A stretch of DNA of 64,000 bases from Paenibacillus sp. (GCF_031177825.1 NZ_JAPSKE010000022.1:1-64000), one strand, 5' to 3'. Positions 52,587-61,628 are shown, counted from the stretch's first letter. Translations and numbers: made by a program. Notes: generated from the sequence alone by a model not told the origin.

Positions 52587-53546
52587 TCAGAACACGAAAT
52601 CCTCGTCCCGCAACGGTTCCACGCGAATCGTGCGCACGTAGCCGTTCCCCTTCTTCGAGAAGAAATCGTGCTGCTTCGTCTGGGTGCGAAGCCCGTTCAT
52701 GACGATCGGATTGATCTCTTCCTCGGCGAAAGGCGGCTCGAGGCCTAAGTTCATGAACGCCTTGTTCGCGTTATAACGAAGGAACGCCGTCACTTCGCCG
52801 GCCAGTCCGACCGGTGCGTACACCTCTTCCGTGTAGCGCGTCTCGTTGTCATGAAGCAGGTCGAGCAGCCCCCGCACCGTCTCTTCCGCTTCCGCTTGCT
52901 CGCCCGGAAGCAGCTCCGCGAACACTTCCTGGGCCAATACGCCGACGTACAGGCCATGGATGCTCTCGTCCCGCAAAATCAGATCGATGATTTCGCCGCT
53001 GCTCGTCATCTTCCCTTGCCCCGCCAAGTAAAGCGGATAGAAGAAGCCGCTGTAGAACAAATAACTTTCGAGCAGCACCGAGGCGGCCATCGCCAAGTAC
53101 AGCCCTTTCCGATCCGTAATAGAATTGTAGTAAGCCGTCACCGTCTCTGCCTTCCGCTGCAGCAGCGGATGCCGCTCCACCCAGCGGAACAGACGATCGA
53201 TCTCTTCGCCCGTCGCGAGCGTCGTGAAGATGCTGCTGTACGACTTCGCGTGGATTTGTTCCATCATCCCCATAAAGCTAAGGACGGCTTTGCGCTGCAA
53301 TCCGTCGACATGCTCGACGAGCCTCGGCATGCCGACGCCGCCCTGCACCGTGTCCAGCAGCGTCAACCCTGCGAGCACCTTCATATAGACGTCGCGCTGC
53401 TCGTCCGTCAGCGTCAGCCACGACATCTTGTCGTCCGACAGCGGAATCTCCTCGTCCGTCCAAAATTGCATAATGTTCTGATTCCAAAAGTTGATCGTAA
53501 AGTCGTCGTCCGACCGGTTCCAATTCACGGCGCGCAATACTTCCAT
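52587..53546 (-). CDS. nrdF: Class Ib ribonucleotide reductase small subunit
   Basis: Encodes 319 residues. The di-metal ligands fit the family: Asp and Glu in LAGLTLLDTVQGGVGM and EQIHAKSYSSIF, and the LLESYLFYSGF and RDESIHGLYVG segments. With NrdE it makes deoxynucleotides from ribonucleoside diphosphates using a manganese or iron tyrosyl-radical cofactor. AGGAG precedes the ATG, and the gap to nrdE is 22 bases. Confidence 0.97.
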   Translation of the reverse strand: MEVLRAVNWNRSDDDFTINFWNQNIMQFWTDEEIPLSDDKMSWLTLTDEQRDVYMKVLAGLTLLDTVQGGVGMPRLVEHVDGLQRKAVLSFMGMMEQIHAKSYSSIFTTLATGEEIDRLFRWVERHPLLQRKAETVTAYYNSITDRKGLYLAMAASVLLESYLFYSGFFYPLYLAGQGKMTSSGEIIDLILRDESIHGLYVGVLAQEVFAELLPGEQAEAEETVRGLLDLLHDNETRYTEEVYAPVGLAGEVTAFLRYNANKAFMNLGLEPPFAEEEINPIVMNGLRTQTKQHDFFSKKGNGYVRTIRVEPLRDEDFVF

Positions 53547-53568
53547 GGCGGTTCTCCTATCTAGCGTT

Positions 53569-55653
53569 TTATACCGAGCAGGCGATGCAATCTTCCACGG
53601 ACAATCGGTTCGTTCTCGTATAATACAGCGACTTCAACCCTTTGCGAGCCGCGTAAATATAATATCGGGCGAGCTCCCGCGTCGTAATGTCGCTGTTCAC
53701 GTGCAGCACGGTCGAGATGCCTTGGTCGACGTGCGTTTGAATTTCGGCGATCAGATCGAGCACCTTGAACTGGTTCATCTGGTAGGCCGACTTGTAGTAA
53801 AACACGTTATCCGGCTGCAGGAACGGCATCGGATAGTACGTCGTCGAATTGGCATACGTCCTCGTCTCGATGAGCTCGACGATCGGCATAACGCTGGACG
53901 TCGCGTTCTGCACGTACGAGATGCTCTGCGTCGGCGCGATGGCCAAACGATAGGCGTGGTATAACCCATGCCGCTTGACGCCCTCCTCGAGCCGCTTCCA
54001 ATCGTCTTGCGTCGGCAGCCCGACGCCTTCGAACAAGGCTGCGACGCGCGGCGTCGCCGGACGGTAATCCGTCTCCCGATAGCGGGCGAAATAAGCGCCG
54101 GACGCGTACTCGGACCGCTCGAAGCCTTGGAACGTCTGACCGGTATCCCGCGCGATCCACATGCTCTTTTCGATCGAATAGTAATTGACCGCCATGAAGA
54201 ACGCCCGGACGAAGTCCTTCGCTTCTTCGCTCTCGTACGCGATCTTGTGTTTCGCCAAGTACCCGTGGAGGTTCATGGCGCCTAACCCGACCGAGTGCAG
54301 CTCGCGGTTCGCCTTCGCGACGCCCGGCGCGTTCACGATGCCGGTCATGTCGCTGACCGCGGTCAAGGCGGTCATCCCCTCGTGCACCGACTCCCGGATT
54401 TTGCGAAGCTCCATCACGTTCGCGATGTTCAGCGACGCGAGATTGCAGCTAATGTCCCGACGGATGAGGTCGGGCTGGCCGTAATCGCCGATTTCCGACG
54501 TCTCCTGCAGCTGGAATATTTCGGTGCACAGATTGGACATCCGAATGCTGCCGATGTTTTTCAACGCATGGCCGCGGTTCGCGTTCGTCTTGTTCATGAT
54601 GTACGGGTAACCGGACTCCATCTGCACCGAAGCGATTTTCACGAGCATGTCTCTGGCGCTCATGACGGCCTTCTTCTTGACGCGGTCGTCGGCCAGCAGC
54701 GTCTCGTACATGGCGTCGATGTCCAGATCGTCGAGATGCGCGCCGTACGCTTTGTACACGGTGTAGGGCGCGAAGACATGAAGCGGTTCGTTGCGCTCCG
54801 CCAAGTCGTAAAACTTCTGCGGCACGATCAGTCCGATCGATAACGTCTTCAGCCGGGTCTTTTCGTCCGCGTTAATTTTCTTGCTGTCTAAGAACTCCAT
54901 TACGTCCCAGCCGAAAATGTTATAGTAGGCGGCCCCGGACCCTTTCCGCTGCCCCATCTGATCGGCGTAAGAGAACGCGTCCTCCATCAGCTTCAGCACC
55001 GGCATGATTCCCTTGGCCGCGCCTTCCACCCCTTTGATCGACTCGCCTCTCCCCCGCAGCTTCGACAGGTTGACCGCGACGCCGCCGCCCAGCTTCGACA
55101 GCTGCATGCAAGTGGAGAGCACGTAATTAATCGAATTCAGCGTATCGTCCATCTCGAGCAGGAAGCAGGACACCATCTCGCCGCGTCGGCTCTTCCCCGC
55201 GTTGAGGAACGTCGGCGTCGCCGGCTGCACCCGCTGCTCCATCATCGCCCCCGTCAACGCGCGAGCGACGTCGACGTTCCCGCGACCCAGATGAAGCGCC
55301 ACCATGGCGACGCGGTCCGCGTAATGCTCGTAATACTTCGTGCCGTCGTTGCTCTTGAGCGCGTAATCCGTGTAGAACTTGCTGGCGGCCATATAGGAAG
55401 GAAACGTAAAGTCGTACCGATACGCGATCCGATAGACGTCGTCGACTTCTTCTTCGGTATAGGACGCATAGACGTTTTCATAATAGTCGTGTTCGATCAA
55501 ATACTTCATTCTCTCCTTCGTCGTCGCGAAGACGACGCTCTTGCCCGCCACCTCGTCCATGAAAGCGGCGACCGCTTCCCGGTCCCGCTCCAACCGGAAG
55601 AAGCCTTCCCGATCCCGCTGCATCAGCAAATTGTTCAATTCAATATGTCGCAA
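53569..55653 (-). CDS. nrdE: Class Ib ribonucleotide reductase large subunit
   Basis: Encodes 694 residues from a TTG at 55653, which has GGGGG nine bases upstream and lies inside the end of nrdI (14-base overlap). This start gives the normal NrdE length. The active-site glycyl/thiol region is STPTFLNAG-like (VQPATPTFLNAGKSRRGEMVS pattern), SCFLLEMDD and the SLKTLS/ISCNLASLN segment; the C terminus ends in DCIACSV, a redox-active CxxC tail. It reduces ribonucleoside diphosphates with NrdF and NrdI. Confidence 0.96.
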   Translation of the reverse strand: MRHIELNNLLMQRDREGFFRLERDREAVAAFMDEVAGKSVVFATTKERMKYLIEHDYYENVYASYTEEEVDDVYRIAYRYDFTFPSYMAASKFYTDYALKSNDGTKYYEHYADRVAMVALHLGRGNVDVARALTGAMMEQRVQPATPTFLNAGKSRRGEMVSCFLLEMDDTLNSINYVLSTCMQLSKLGGGVAVNLSKLRGRGESIKGVEGAAKGIMPVLKLMEDAFSYADQMGQRKGSGAAYYNIFGWDVMEFLDSKKINADEKTRLKTLSIGLIVPQKFYDLAERNEPLHVFAPYTVYKAYGAHLDDLDIDAMYETLLADDRVKKKAVMSARDMLVKIASVQMESGYPYIMNKTNANRGHALKNIGSIRMSNLCTEIFQLQETSEIGDYGQPDLIRRDISCNLASLNIANVMELRKIRESVHEGMTALTAVSDMTGIVNAPGVAKANRELHSVGLGAMNLHGYLAKHKIAYESEEAKDFVRAFFMAVNYYSIEKSMWIARDTGQTFQGFERSEYASGAYFARYRETDYRPATPRVAALFEGVGLPTQDDWKRLEEGVKRHGLYHAYRLAIAPTQSISYVQNATSSVMPIVELIETRTYANSTTYYPMPFLQPDNVFYYKSAYQMNQFKVLDLIAEIQTHVDQGISTVLHVNSDITTRELARYYIYAARKGLKSLYYTRTNRLSVEDCIACSV

Positions 55654-55999
55654 GACGTTGTACCCCCGTGAGAAAAGTTTGTACGTCGCGGCTCGTGCCC
55701 GACAGCTCGAACTTCGAGACGATCGGCACGCCGAACGTCCGAGAAATATAGTCCGCGCTCTTCGCGAAGCTTTCGCCCCAATTCCGATTGCCGCTGGCCG
55801 CCACCCCGCGAAGGAAAGGAGCATTGTTCTTCAAGAACGCCATGACGTTCTCGGGCGGCTGGCCGAACCCGGTCGTATACGTGACCAACACGAACGGCTC
55901 GTCCACCGTCATTTCGTCCTGAATTTTGCGCGACGGCAGCTGCAGCTTCCGAATGAAGCGCTGCACGTTGCCCGTTCTGGATTCGAACATCACTAACAT
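55640..55999 (-). CDS. nrdI: NrdI flavodoxin-like activator of class Ib reductase
   Basis: Encodes 119 residues with an FMN-binding loop FESRTGNVQRFIRKL. It supplies superoxide or peroxide for the Mn2-tyrosyl radical in NrdF. GGAGAGGAG lies upstream of the ATG, after the riboswitch terminator. Confidence 0.95.
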   Translation of the reverse strand: MLVMFESRTGNVQRFIRKLQLPSRKIQDEMTVDEPFVLVTYTTGFGQPPENVMAFLKNNAPFLRGVAASGNRNWGESFAKSADYISRTFGVPIVSKFELSGTSRDVQTFLTGVQRLATY

Positions 56000-56029
56000 C
56001 GTCGATCAGGCTCCTCTCCTGCGAAAAAA

Positions 56030-56077
56030 ACATAGAAAAAGCGTACCCGGCAAGGAACGCGATGCCGAATACGCTTT
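56030..56077 (-). terminator. Riboswitch-controlled terminator of nrdIEF
   Basis: On the minus strand AAAGCGTA and TCGGCA pair with TGCCGG and TACGCTTT, and a run of Ts (TTTTTCTATGTTTTTTT) follows. It lies between the cobalamin riboswitch and the nrdI ribosome binding site, where an expression platform should be. Confidence 0.88.
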
Positions 56078-56149
56078 GAGGACAGTCCATGCCGATAGAG
56101 CACGCTGCAAACGAAGCAAACGTCGGACACCTTCCTATCTGCCGTAGGG

Positions 56150-56323
56150 GTTGTCAAGAATAGGCAGGTCTCCTGGCTCGGAATCGACATGCGCTTCGCC
56201 TTCCCGGCCGAATACCGGCCAGTGGCGTATCGAAGCGCACTCCTCCATACAGTGGCGGGACCGCGCCGGATTTTCACCGGGCTTCCCTATTAAGTCTACT
56301 TTCGGTTCGAAAGTAAGACACCT
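56150..56323 (-). ncRNA. Cobalamin riboswitch upstream of nrdIEF
   Basis: The minus strand carries the B12-riboswitch core in order: AATAGGGAAGC, CCGGTGAAAATCCGG, CGGTCCCGCCACTGT, GGGAAGGCG and the canonical B12 box GAGCCAGGAGACCTGCC. The paired ends AGGTGTC and GACAACC close the domain. Adenosylcobalamin binding is expected to favour the terminator at 56030-56077 and switch off the B12-independent reductase. Confidence 0.95.
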
Positions 56324-56330
56324 ATTCGAA

Positions 56331-56377
56331 TAACAATATGTAGATGTTGGATACTAATTTATCTCAATATATTGAGG
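56331..56377. promoter_or_regulatory. Tandem NrdR-box-like sites in the nrd promoter
   Basis: TCTCAATATATTGAGG (56362-56377) and TAACAATATGTAGATG (56331-56346) share the core CwAwATwTwG (10/10 and 9/10). Their centres are 31 bases apart with a 15-base linker, the arrangement known for NrdR operators. They bracket the -10 region. Confidence 0.65.
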
Positions 56378-56384
56378 TTGTCAA
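56356..56384 (-). promoter_or_regulatory. Sigma-A promoter of nrdIEF
   Basis: On the minus strand TTGACA (56379-56384) and TAAATT (56356-56361) are 17 bases apart. The transcript would begin near 56349 and contain the whole riboswitch. Confidence 0.7.
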
Positions 56385-56864
56385 CGACAATAACGAAAAA
56401 AACGAGAAGCCGCGCGAGGCGGCTCCTCCTTCTTCTTCGCTAGATTTCGACTCTTCCCTCGTCGCGAGCGGTTCATTAAGCCTCAGCGTTTGCAGCAACC
56501 TGTACAGCAGCTCCGCGCTTTCGGCTCTCGTGGCCAAGCGGTTGGCCTCGATGGCGAATGTGTCTTCCTTCGCCATAATTCCGTTCGCTAGAAGCATATC
56601 CACCGCTTCCTCGGACCACGCCGCGAAGCCTCGATCGGGCTCGAAGTTTTGCGGCTGCTCGCTTTTCAACACGGGTCTTCCCGAGTACCCGTAGGCTTTG
56701 AACAACCCTAGCTTAGAAGCGGTCTCTACAGCGTCATAGTACCAATCCTCCGGCGCGACATCCTTGAATGTCTGACTCGTCGCTCCTGTCGTCGCCGCGA
56801 TTCCCAGCGCGCGAATGAGCATCACCGCGAATTCCGCTCTCGTAACGGTGTTGTTTGACCTCAA
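56364..56864 (-). pseudogene. SLH-domain protein remnant
   Basis: The 166-codon frame shows partial surface-layer-homology repeats: TRAEFAVMLIRALGI, TFKDVAPEDWYYDAVETASKLGL and AIEANRLATRAESAELLYRLL. An in-frame TAA lies just upstream, so the protein start is missing, and the second repeat lacks its usual TRAEMA tail (an internal deletion around NFEPDRGFAAW). The frame runs through a terminator-like hairpin (56396-56424) into the nrd promoter. It is the broken end of a surface-layer-anchored protein. Confidence 0.7.
56396..56424 (-). terminator. Terminator-like hairpin at the end of the SLH remnant
   Basis: On the minus strand AGCCGC-CTCGC-GCGGCT is followed by TTCTCGTTTTTTT. Confidence 0.65.
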
Positions 56865-56910
56865 TTCTTACATAGTTTTATAGGGAATTTCACATCCTAC
56901 TAAATATATA

Positions 56911-56942
56911 GAAAAAGAGCCGAGCGACGCGCGCTCGACTCT
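56911..56942 (-). terminator. Intrinsic terminator of the GH2 gene
   Basis: On the minus strand AGAGTCGAGCG pairs with CGCTCGGCTCT with one mismatch and is followed by TTTTTC. Confidence 0.85.
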
Positions 56943-56950
56943 CGATTCCT

Positions 56951-59371
56951 CTACCGTCCCGGTGTTCGCGCGTCGAACGTCTTCACGACCAAGTCCGCCG
57001 CGCCCAAGTCTTCGGCCTCTACCATGACGCGAATGTCTCCCGCTTCGAGCGTCGACTGCACGATCGCCAGCGCCAAGCCGTTGAACGTCCGGCGGCGATT
57101 CGACTTATAAGACTCATGGCAGTCGGGCTTGCCGTTGTCGGTGCCGATCAGCGCTCCCGCTCCTTCCACGCGGAACGCAAGCTGCACGTCTGCTGTCGGT
57201 ACGGTTCTGCCCGCCTCGTCGACGACGCGCACCGTCACATGGCATACGTCTCGGCCGTCCGCCGCGATCGTCGCGCGATCCGCCTCGACCCGGATCGCCG
57301 CCGGTTCCCCCGTCGTCGCGACCTCCGTCTCCACGACGATCGCGCCGCCCCGGTACCCGACGAGCCGCAGCGTGCCCGGCTCGTACGGAACGTCCCACGT
57401 CAGATGCAGATCGGACGTCGTGACGTGGACGTACGGCCGTTCGAAATGCGCCCACTCCTTCGTCATCCCTTGCCGGGGAAATTCATACGACTTCATCCCG
57501 AACGACTTGCCGTTCACGAACAGTTCCGCGCTCTCGCAATTCGTGTAGCAGAGGACCGGAATGACCCTCCCTTCCTGCCCCGTCCAATTCCAATGCGGAA
57601 ACAAATGAGCCATCGGCCGATCCGTCCACTGACTCTGATAGAAATAATAGCCGTCCTTCGGGAATCCGCACGTGTCGATCACGCCGAAACTGGCGTTCTT
57701 GTTCGGCCATCTCGTCTCGCCGATATAATCGATGCCCGTCCACATGAAGTCGCCGGCGACGAAGTCGTGCATGCGCGTATACTTCCAGAGCTGCTCGACT
57801 CCGATCATGGCCGTCGGATACGGGCCTCGCCACCACTGATCCGTAGGCGGCTCCAGCGAATAGTCTCCCCGGACGGATACGATGCCCGGATTTTCGGTCC
57901 CGATGACGCGTCGATGCGGGTACCGATGCCGGTCTTCGCTATAGAACGTCTCCGTCCGCGTACGCCACCGCCCGACGTAATTGTAGCCGACCACGTCCAG
58001 CGTCTCGAGGAACGCTTCCGTCGCGGGAACCGGCTCCGCTTCGATGTTGTCGCAAGCCGCGGTCACGAGCCGCGTCGGATCTTCGCGGCGGCAGACGTCG
58101 ATCAGCCGACGGGCGACGTCGTGCCCGTTCGGCTCCCGCTGCTCCGGAATTTCGTTGCCGATGCTCCAGATGACGACGGACGGATGATTGCGGTCGCGCC
58201 GCAGCATCGTCGTCAGATCGCGCTCCGCCCACGCGTCGAAATACTCGGCGTACCCGTGAACGTCGGCCCGGCCGTTCTTCCACTTCGTGATCGTCCATTC
58301 GTCGAACGCTTCGCCCATCACGAGGAAGCCCATCCGGTCGCACAAGTCGAGCAGCTCGGGATCGGGCGGGTTATGACTCATTCGGATGCCGTTCACGCCC
58401 ATCTCCTTCAGCAGCTCGAGCCGACGCTCCCATACCCGCTCCGGCACGGCCGCCCCGACGCAGCCGCCGTCATGGTGAAGACAGACGCCGTTGATCTTGA
58501 CCTGGCGGTCGTTCAGCAGAAACCCGCGGTCCCGATCGAATGCGGCGGAACGGACGCCGAAGGTCGTCTCCTCCGCATCGATCGTCACGCCTCCGCGGAT
58601 CAGCGTCGTTCGAAGGGTATATAGCTGCGGAGCTTCGACGGACCACAGCGCCGGCCGTTCCAGCCGAAGCTCCTGTCGCGCCTCCAGCGCCGCCCCGGCT
58701 TCGATCGTCGCGAGCGCCGCTTCTGCGCAAGCGACCGCGGCGCCCCGCGCATCGAGCACCTCCGCTCGAAGCGCGATCGCCTCCGCCGCTAGATCGCCAT
58801 CGTTGACGACGCGCGTCCCGACCGCGACCGTCGCTCCGTCCGGCGAGACGTCCGGCGTCGCGACGAAGACGCCGTAGCGGTCGATATGCAGCCGATCCGT
58901 CGCCTGCAGCCATACGCGGCGCGTGATGCCGGAACCCGAGTACCAGCGCGAATTCGGCTGCGCGCCGTTATCGACCCGGACCGCGACGACATTCGTGCCG
59001 CCGAAGACGAGATGCGGCGTCAGCTCGTATTCGAAGCTTCCGTAGCCGAACGGGTAACGCCCCAGATGCGTCCCGTTCACCCAGACGTCGCTGTTCATGT
59101 AGACGCCGTCGAACTGGACGGTCACCTTCCGGTCCCGCCACGCCTCTTCAGCGACGAACGTCTTGCGGTACCAGCCGACGCCGCCCGGGAGATACCCGCC
59201 GTCGCCGCCGGAAGGGGCATGCTCGTCGAACGCGCCCTCCACGCTCCAGTCGTGAGGCGCGTGCACGGTTCGCCAACCGCCGTCGTCGAACGCGGCCGCC
59301 TGCGCTCCGTCCGGATCGCCGAGCGCGAATCGCCAATTCCGATCGAACGAATATCTGTTTCTTCCTTCCAT
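56951..59371 (-). CDS. Glycoside hydrolase family 2 (beta-galactosidase/glucuronidase type)
   Basis: Encodes 806 residues from ATG 59371, with GGGGAGGAA upstream. The three-domain GH2 architecture is clear: jelly-roll (FDRNWRFALGDP), Ig-like, then a TIM barrel with SHNPPDPELLDLCD, acid/base Glu407 in WSIGNEIPEQ, and probable nucleophile Glu493 in VIGTENPG. A C-terminal DUF4982-like domain follows. It has no signal peptide and probably cleaves beta-galactosides or related oligosaccharides inside the cell. It lies downstream of a GH42 and ABC transporter. Confidence 0.92.
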   Translation of the reverse strand: MEGRNRYSFDRNWRFALGDPDGAQAAAFDDGGWRTVHAPHDWSVEGAFDEHAPSGGDGGYLPGGVGWYRKTFVAEEAWRDRKVTVQFDGVYMNSDVWVNGTHLGRYPFGYGSFEYELTPHLVFGGTNVVAVRVDNGAQPNSRWYSGSGITRRVWLQATDRLHIDRYGVFVATPDVSPDGATVAVGTRVVNDGDLAAEAIALRAEVLDARGAAVACAEAALATIEAGAALEARQELRLERPALWSVEAPQLYTLRTTLIRGGVTIDAEETTFGVRSAAFDRDRGFLLNDRQVKINGVCLHHDGGCVGAAVPERVWERRLELLKEMGVNGIRMSHNPPDPELLDLCDRMGFLVMGEAFDEWTITKWKNGRADVHGYAEYFDAWAERDLTTMLRRDRNHPSVVIWSIGNEIPEQREPNGHDVARRLIDVCRREDPTRLVTAACDNIEAEPVPATEAFLETLDVVGYNYVGRWRTRTETFYSEDRHRYPHRRVIGTENPGIVSVRGDYSLEPPTDQWWRGPYPTAMIGVEQLWKYTRMHDFVAGDFMWTGIDYIGETRWPNKNASFGVIDTCGFPKDGYYFYQSQWTDRPMAHLFPHWNWTGQEGRVIPVLCYTNCESAELFVNGKSFGMKSYEFPRQGMTKEWAHFERPYVHVTTSDLHLTWDVPYEPGTLRLVGYRGGAIVVETEVATTGEPAAIRVEADRATIAADGRDVCHVTVRVVDEAGRTVPTADVQLAFRVEGAGALIGTDNGKPDCHESYKSNRRRTFNGLALAIVQSTLEAGDIRVMVEAEDLGAADLVVKTFDARTPGR

Positions 59372-59390
59372 GTCCGTTCCTCCCCGTTTC

Positions 59391-59424
59391 AAGAAAGAGG
59401 CCCTCCCGTCCGGGAAGACCTCCT
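59391..59424 (-). terminator. Intrinsic terminator between GH42 and GH2 genes
   Basis: On the minus strand GAGGTCTTCCC and GGGAGGGCCTC pair with G-U wobbles and TCTTTCTTG follows. Its strength is moderate, so read-through into GH2 is possible. Confidence 0.6.
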
Positions 59425-59432
59425 CGTATCGA

Positions 59433-61469
59433 CTATCGCTTCAGCATGCGAATCCCGTTCGTCGGCAGCTCCAGCGCGCCCGTTACGGACCCGCCGTTCA
59501 CCAGGTCGACGTATGCGCGGCCGTCGAGCGCGACGGTCTGCGGCGCGCCGCTGAAGTTCATGACGAACACGTACTCGTTCTCCCCGTCCGTCCGCGCCTG
59601 CGCGGTGACGCCCGCCGGGAGATCGGCCTCCAGCACGCGTTTCACGCCCGCTTCCGCTGCCAGCTGCGCGTAGAACCGCTCGTAGAACGGCTCCTTCGCC
59701 CGCGTCGCCAAGTAGTACGCCTTGCCTCGGCCGAACCGGTTCACCGTCAGCGCCGGGCGCCCGGCGTAGAAGTCGCTCTCGTACGTCGCGAGCACCTCGG
59801 CGCCTTCGCTGTGGATCAGATCGCACAGCTCATGCGACTCGTACGCCGCGCCGCCGTAGACGAAGCCGTTCGCATCGTGCGGATGCAGGCCCTCGATCTC
59901 CTCGGACCAGAGGCCGAGCGTCTTCCGCAGCGGACCCGGGAAGCCGCCGAGATGGCATAGATCGTTCTCGTCCACGATCCCGCTCCAATACGTCGTTACG
60001 AGCGTGCCGCCCGCTTCCACGTACGCTTCGAATTTGCGCCCCGCGGCAACGTCGAGCATGTACATCATCGGCGCGACGACGAGCTTGTACGCGGACAAGT
60101 CCGCGTGGCGGCTCACGACGTCGACGGAGATGCCGAGCTCCCAGAACGCGCGGTAATGCTGCACGACCGTCTGCTCGTAGTGGACGCCCATGTTGCGCGG
60201 GCCTTGCGCATCGCGGATCGCCCAGCGGTTGTCCCAGTCGAACACGATCGCGACGCGCGCGTCCGTGCCCGCGCCGAGCACCTCGCCCGACAGCTTCTCG
60301 AGCGTCTCGCCGACCTCGGTCACGTCGCGGAAGACGCGCGTATGCTCGTGGCCGACGTGATCGACGACCGCGCCATGGAACTTCTCGCTGGAGCCCCGGC
60401 TCTTGCGCCACTGGAAGTATTGCACCGTATCCGAGCCGTGCGCGACCGCCTGCATCGAGCTCAGCTTATGCATGCCCGGCCGCTTCAGCTTGCTCACCGG
60501 CTGCCAGTTCGTCAGGCTCGGCGTGCTCTCCATGAGCATGAACGGCTTGCCCTTAAGCGAACGGAACAGATCGTGATTGAACGCGAACCACGAGGCGACC
60601 TGAGCCTCGCTCGCCTCGGCGTGCCAGGTCGGGTACGCGTCCCAAGAGACGACGTCCACCGCTTCGGCGAACTTCCAATAGTCGAGCCCGTCGAACAAAT
60701 CCATCATGTTCGCCGTCGCTGGCAGCGCGGGGTTCGCCGCTTTCAGCGGCGCTTCCTCCCACCGATAGAAGTCGATCGTCTGATCCGTGACGAACCGCCG
60801 CCAGTCGACGTTCATGCCGTGCACCGCCATCTCCCCGTGCGGCGCGGGCGACGAAATTTGCGACCAGTCGGTGATCGTATGCGCCCAGAACGCGTTCCAC
60901 CATGCATGGTTCAACGCCTCGAGCGTGCCGTACTTCCGCTTCAGCCATTCGCGGAACGCTTCTTGGCAATACTCGCAATGGCACTCCCCGCCGAATTCGT
61001 TGGAAATATGCCAGCCGACCACGGCCGGATGATGCGCGTACCGCTCCGCCAACTTCCGGTTCATGATGGCGACCTTCTCGCGGTAGACCGGCGACGTGTA
61101 GCAGTGATTATGTCGGGCGCCGTGCAGGTTCCGCACGCGATTGGCCCCGACGCGCAGCACCTCGGGATACTTCTGCGACATCCAGGCCGGGCGCGCGCCG
61201 CTCGGCGTCGCGAGCCACGCGTACAAGCCGTTCGCCGCGAAGTCGTCCAACGTCTTGTCGAGCCACTCGAACGTAAATACGCCCTCTTCCGGCTCGAGCG
61301 CCGCCCAAGCGAAGATGCCGACCGCCATGACGTTCGAATGCGACAGCTTCATCAGTCGAATGTCTTCCTTCAGCACCTCCGGCGCATGAAGCCATTGATC
61401 CGGGTTATAGTCCGCCCCGTGCATGAAGACGGGCAGTTTATCGCTGATCGGGGGAAACCGCTTGGTCAT
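59433..61469 (-). CDS. Beta-galactosidase (GH42)
   Basis: Encodes 678 residues from ATG 61469, with GGAG just upstream. The GH42 catalytic acid/base is Glu158 in WHISNEFGG and the nucleophile is Glu314 in LMESTPS. The zinc-binding cysteines CHCEYC (about 161-166) are typical of the family. It hydrolyses terminal beta-galactosides, for example from plant pectin side chains. It follows the solute-binding protein gene after an unusual intergenic structure. Confidence 0.96.
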   Translation of the reverse strand: MTKRFPPISDKLPVFMHGADYNPDQWLHAPEVLKEDIRLMKLSHSNVMAVGIFAWAALEPEEGVFTFEWLDKTLDDFAANGLYAWLATPSGARPAWMSQKYPEVLRVGANRVRNLHGARHNHCYTSPVYREKVAIMNRKLAERYAHHPAVVGWHISNEFGGECHCEYCQEAFREWLKRKYGTLEALNHAWWNAFWAHTITDWSQISSPAPHGEMAVHGMNVDWRRFVTDQTIDFYRWEEAPLKAANPALPATANMMDLFDGLDYWKFAEAVDVVSWDAYPTWHAEASEAQVASWFAFNHDLFRSLKGKPFMLMESTPSLTNWQPVSKLKRPGMHKLSSMQAVAHGSDTVQYFQWRKSRGSSEKFHGAVVDHVGHEHTRVFRDVTEVGETLEKLSGEVLGAGTDARVAIVFDWDNRWAIRDAQGPRNMGVHYEQTVVQHYRAFWELGISVDVVSRHADLSAYKLVVAPMMYMLDVAAGRKFEAYVEAGGTLVTTYWSGIVDENDLCHLGGFPGPLRKTLGLWSEEIEGLHPHDANGFVYGGAAYESHELCDLIHSEGAEVLATYESDFYAGRPALTVNRFGRGKAYYLATRAKEPFYERFYAQLAAEAGVKRVLEADLPAGVTAQARTDGENEYVFVMNFSGAPQTVALDGRAYVDLVNGGSVTGALELPTNGIRMLKR

Positions 61470-61511
61470 AATGCTCTCCGCTCCTCTGTTTCCATGAATG
61501 AAAGTAAAACG

Positions 61512-61615
61512 CAGCGGCACAAGGATATACGGATATACCGTCCTCTAAAGGACGGTATCCGTTTACCGATACGATTCAGGCGTTACATACGAGCCTGAAG
61601 TCTTTTCTGCCGCTG
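61512..61615 (-). other. Branched inverted-repeat structure between SBP and GH42 genes
   Basis: CAGCGGCA at 61512-61519 and TGCCGCTG at 61608-61615 are exact complements. They enclose two further hairpins: ACCGTCC/GGACGGT at 61537-61556 (extended by GGATA/TATCC) and TTCAGGC/GCCTGAA at 61575-61599. On the minus strand the outer stem is followed by CGTTTTACTTTC. The layout suggests a three-way junction that may attenuate read-through or protect mRNA. Confidence 0.5.
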
Positions 61616-61628
61616 TGGGCGAAGCTTC

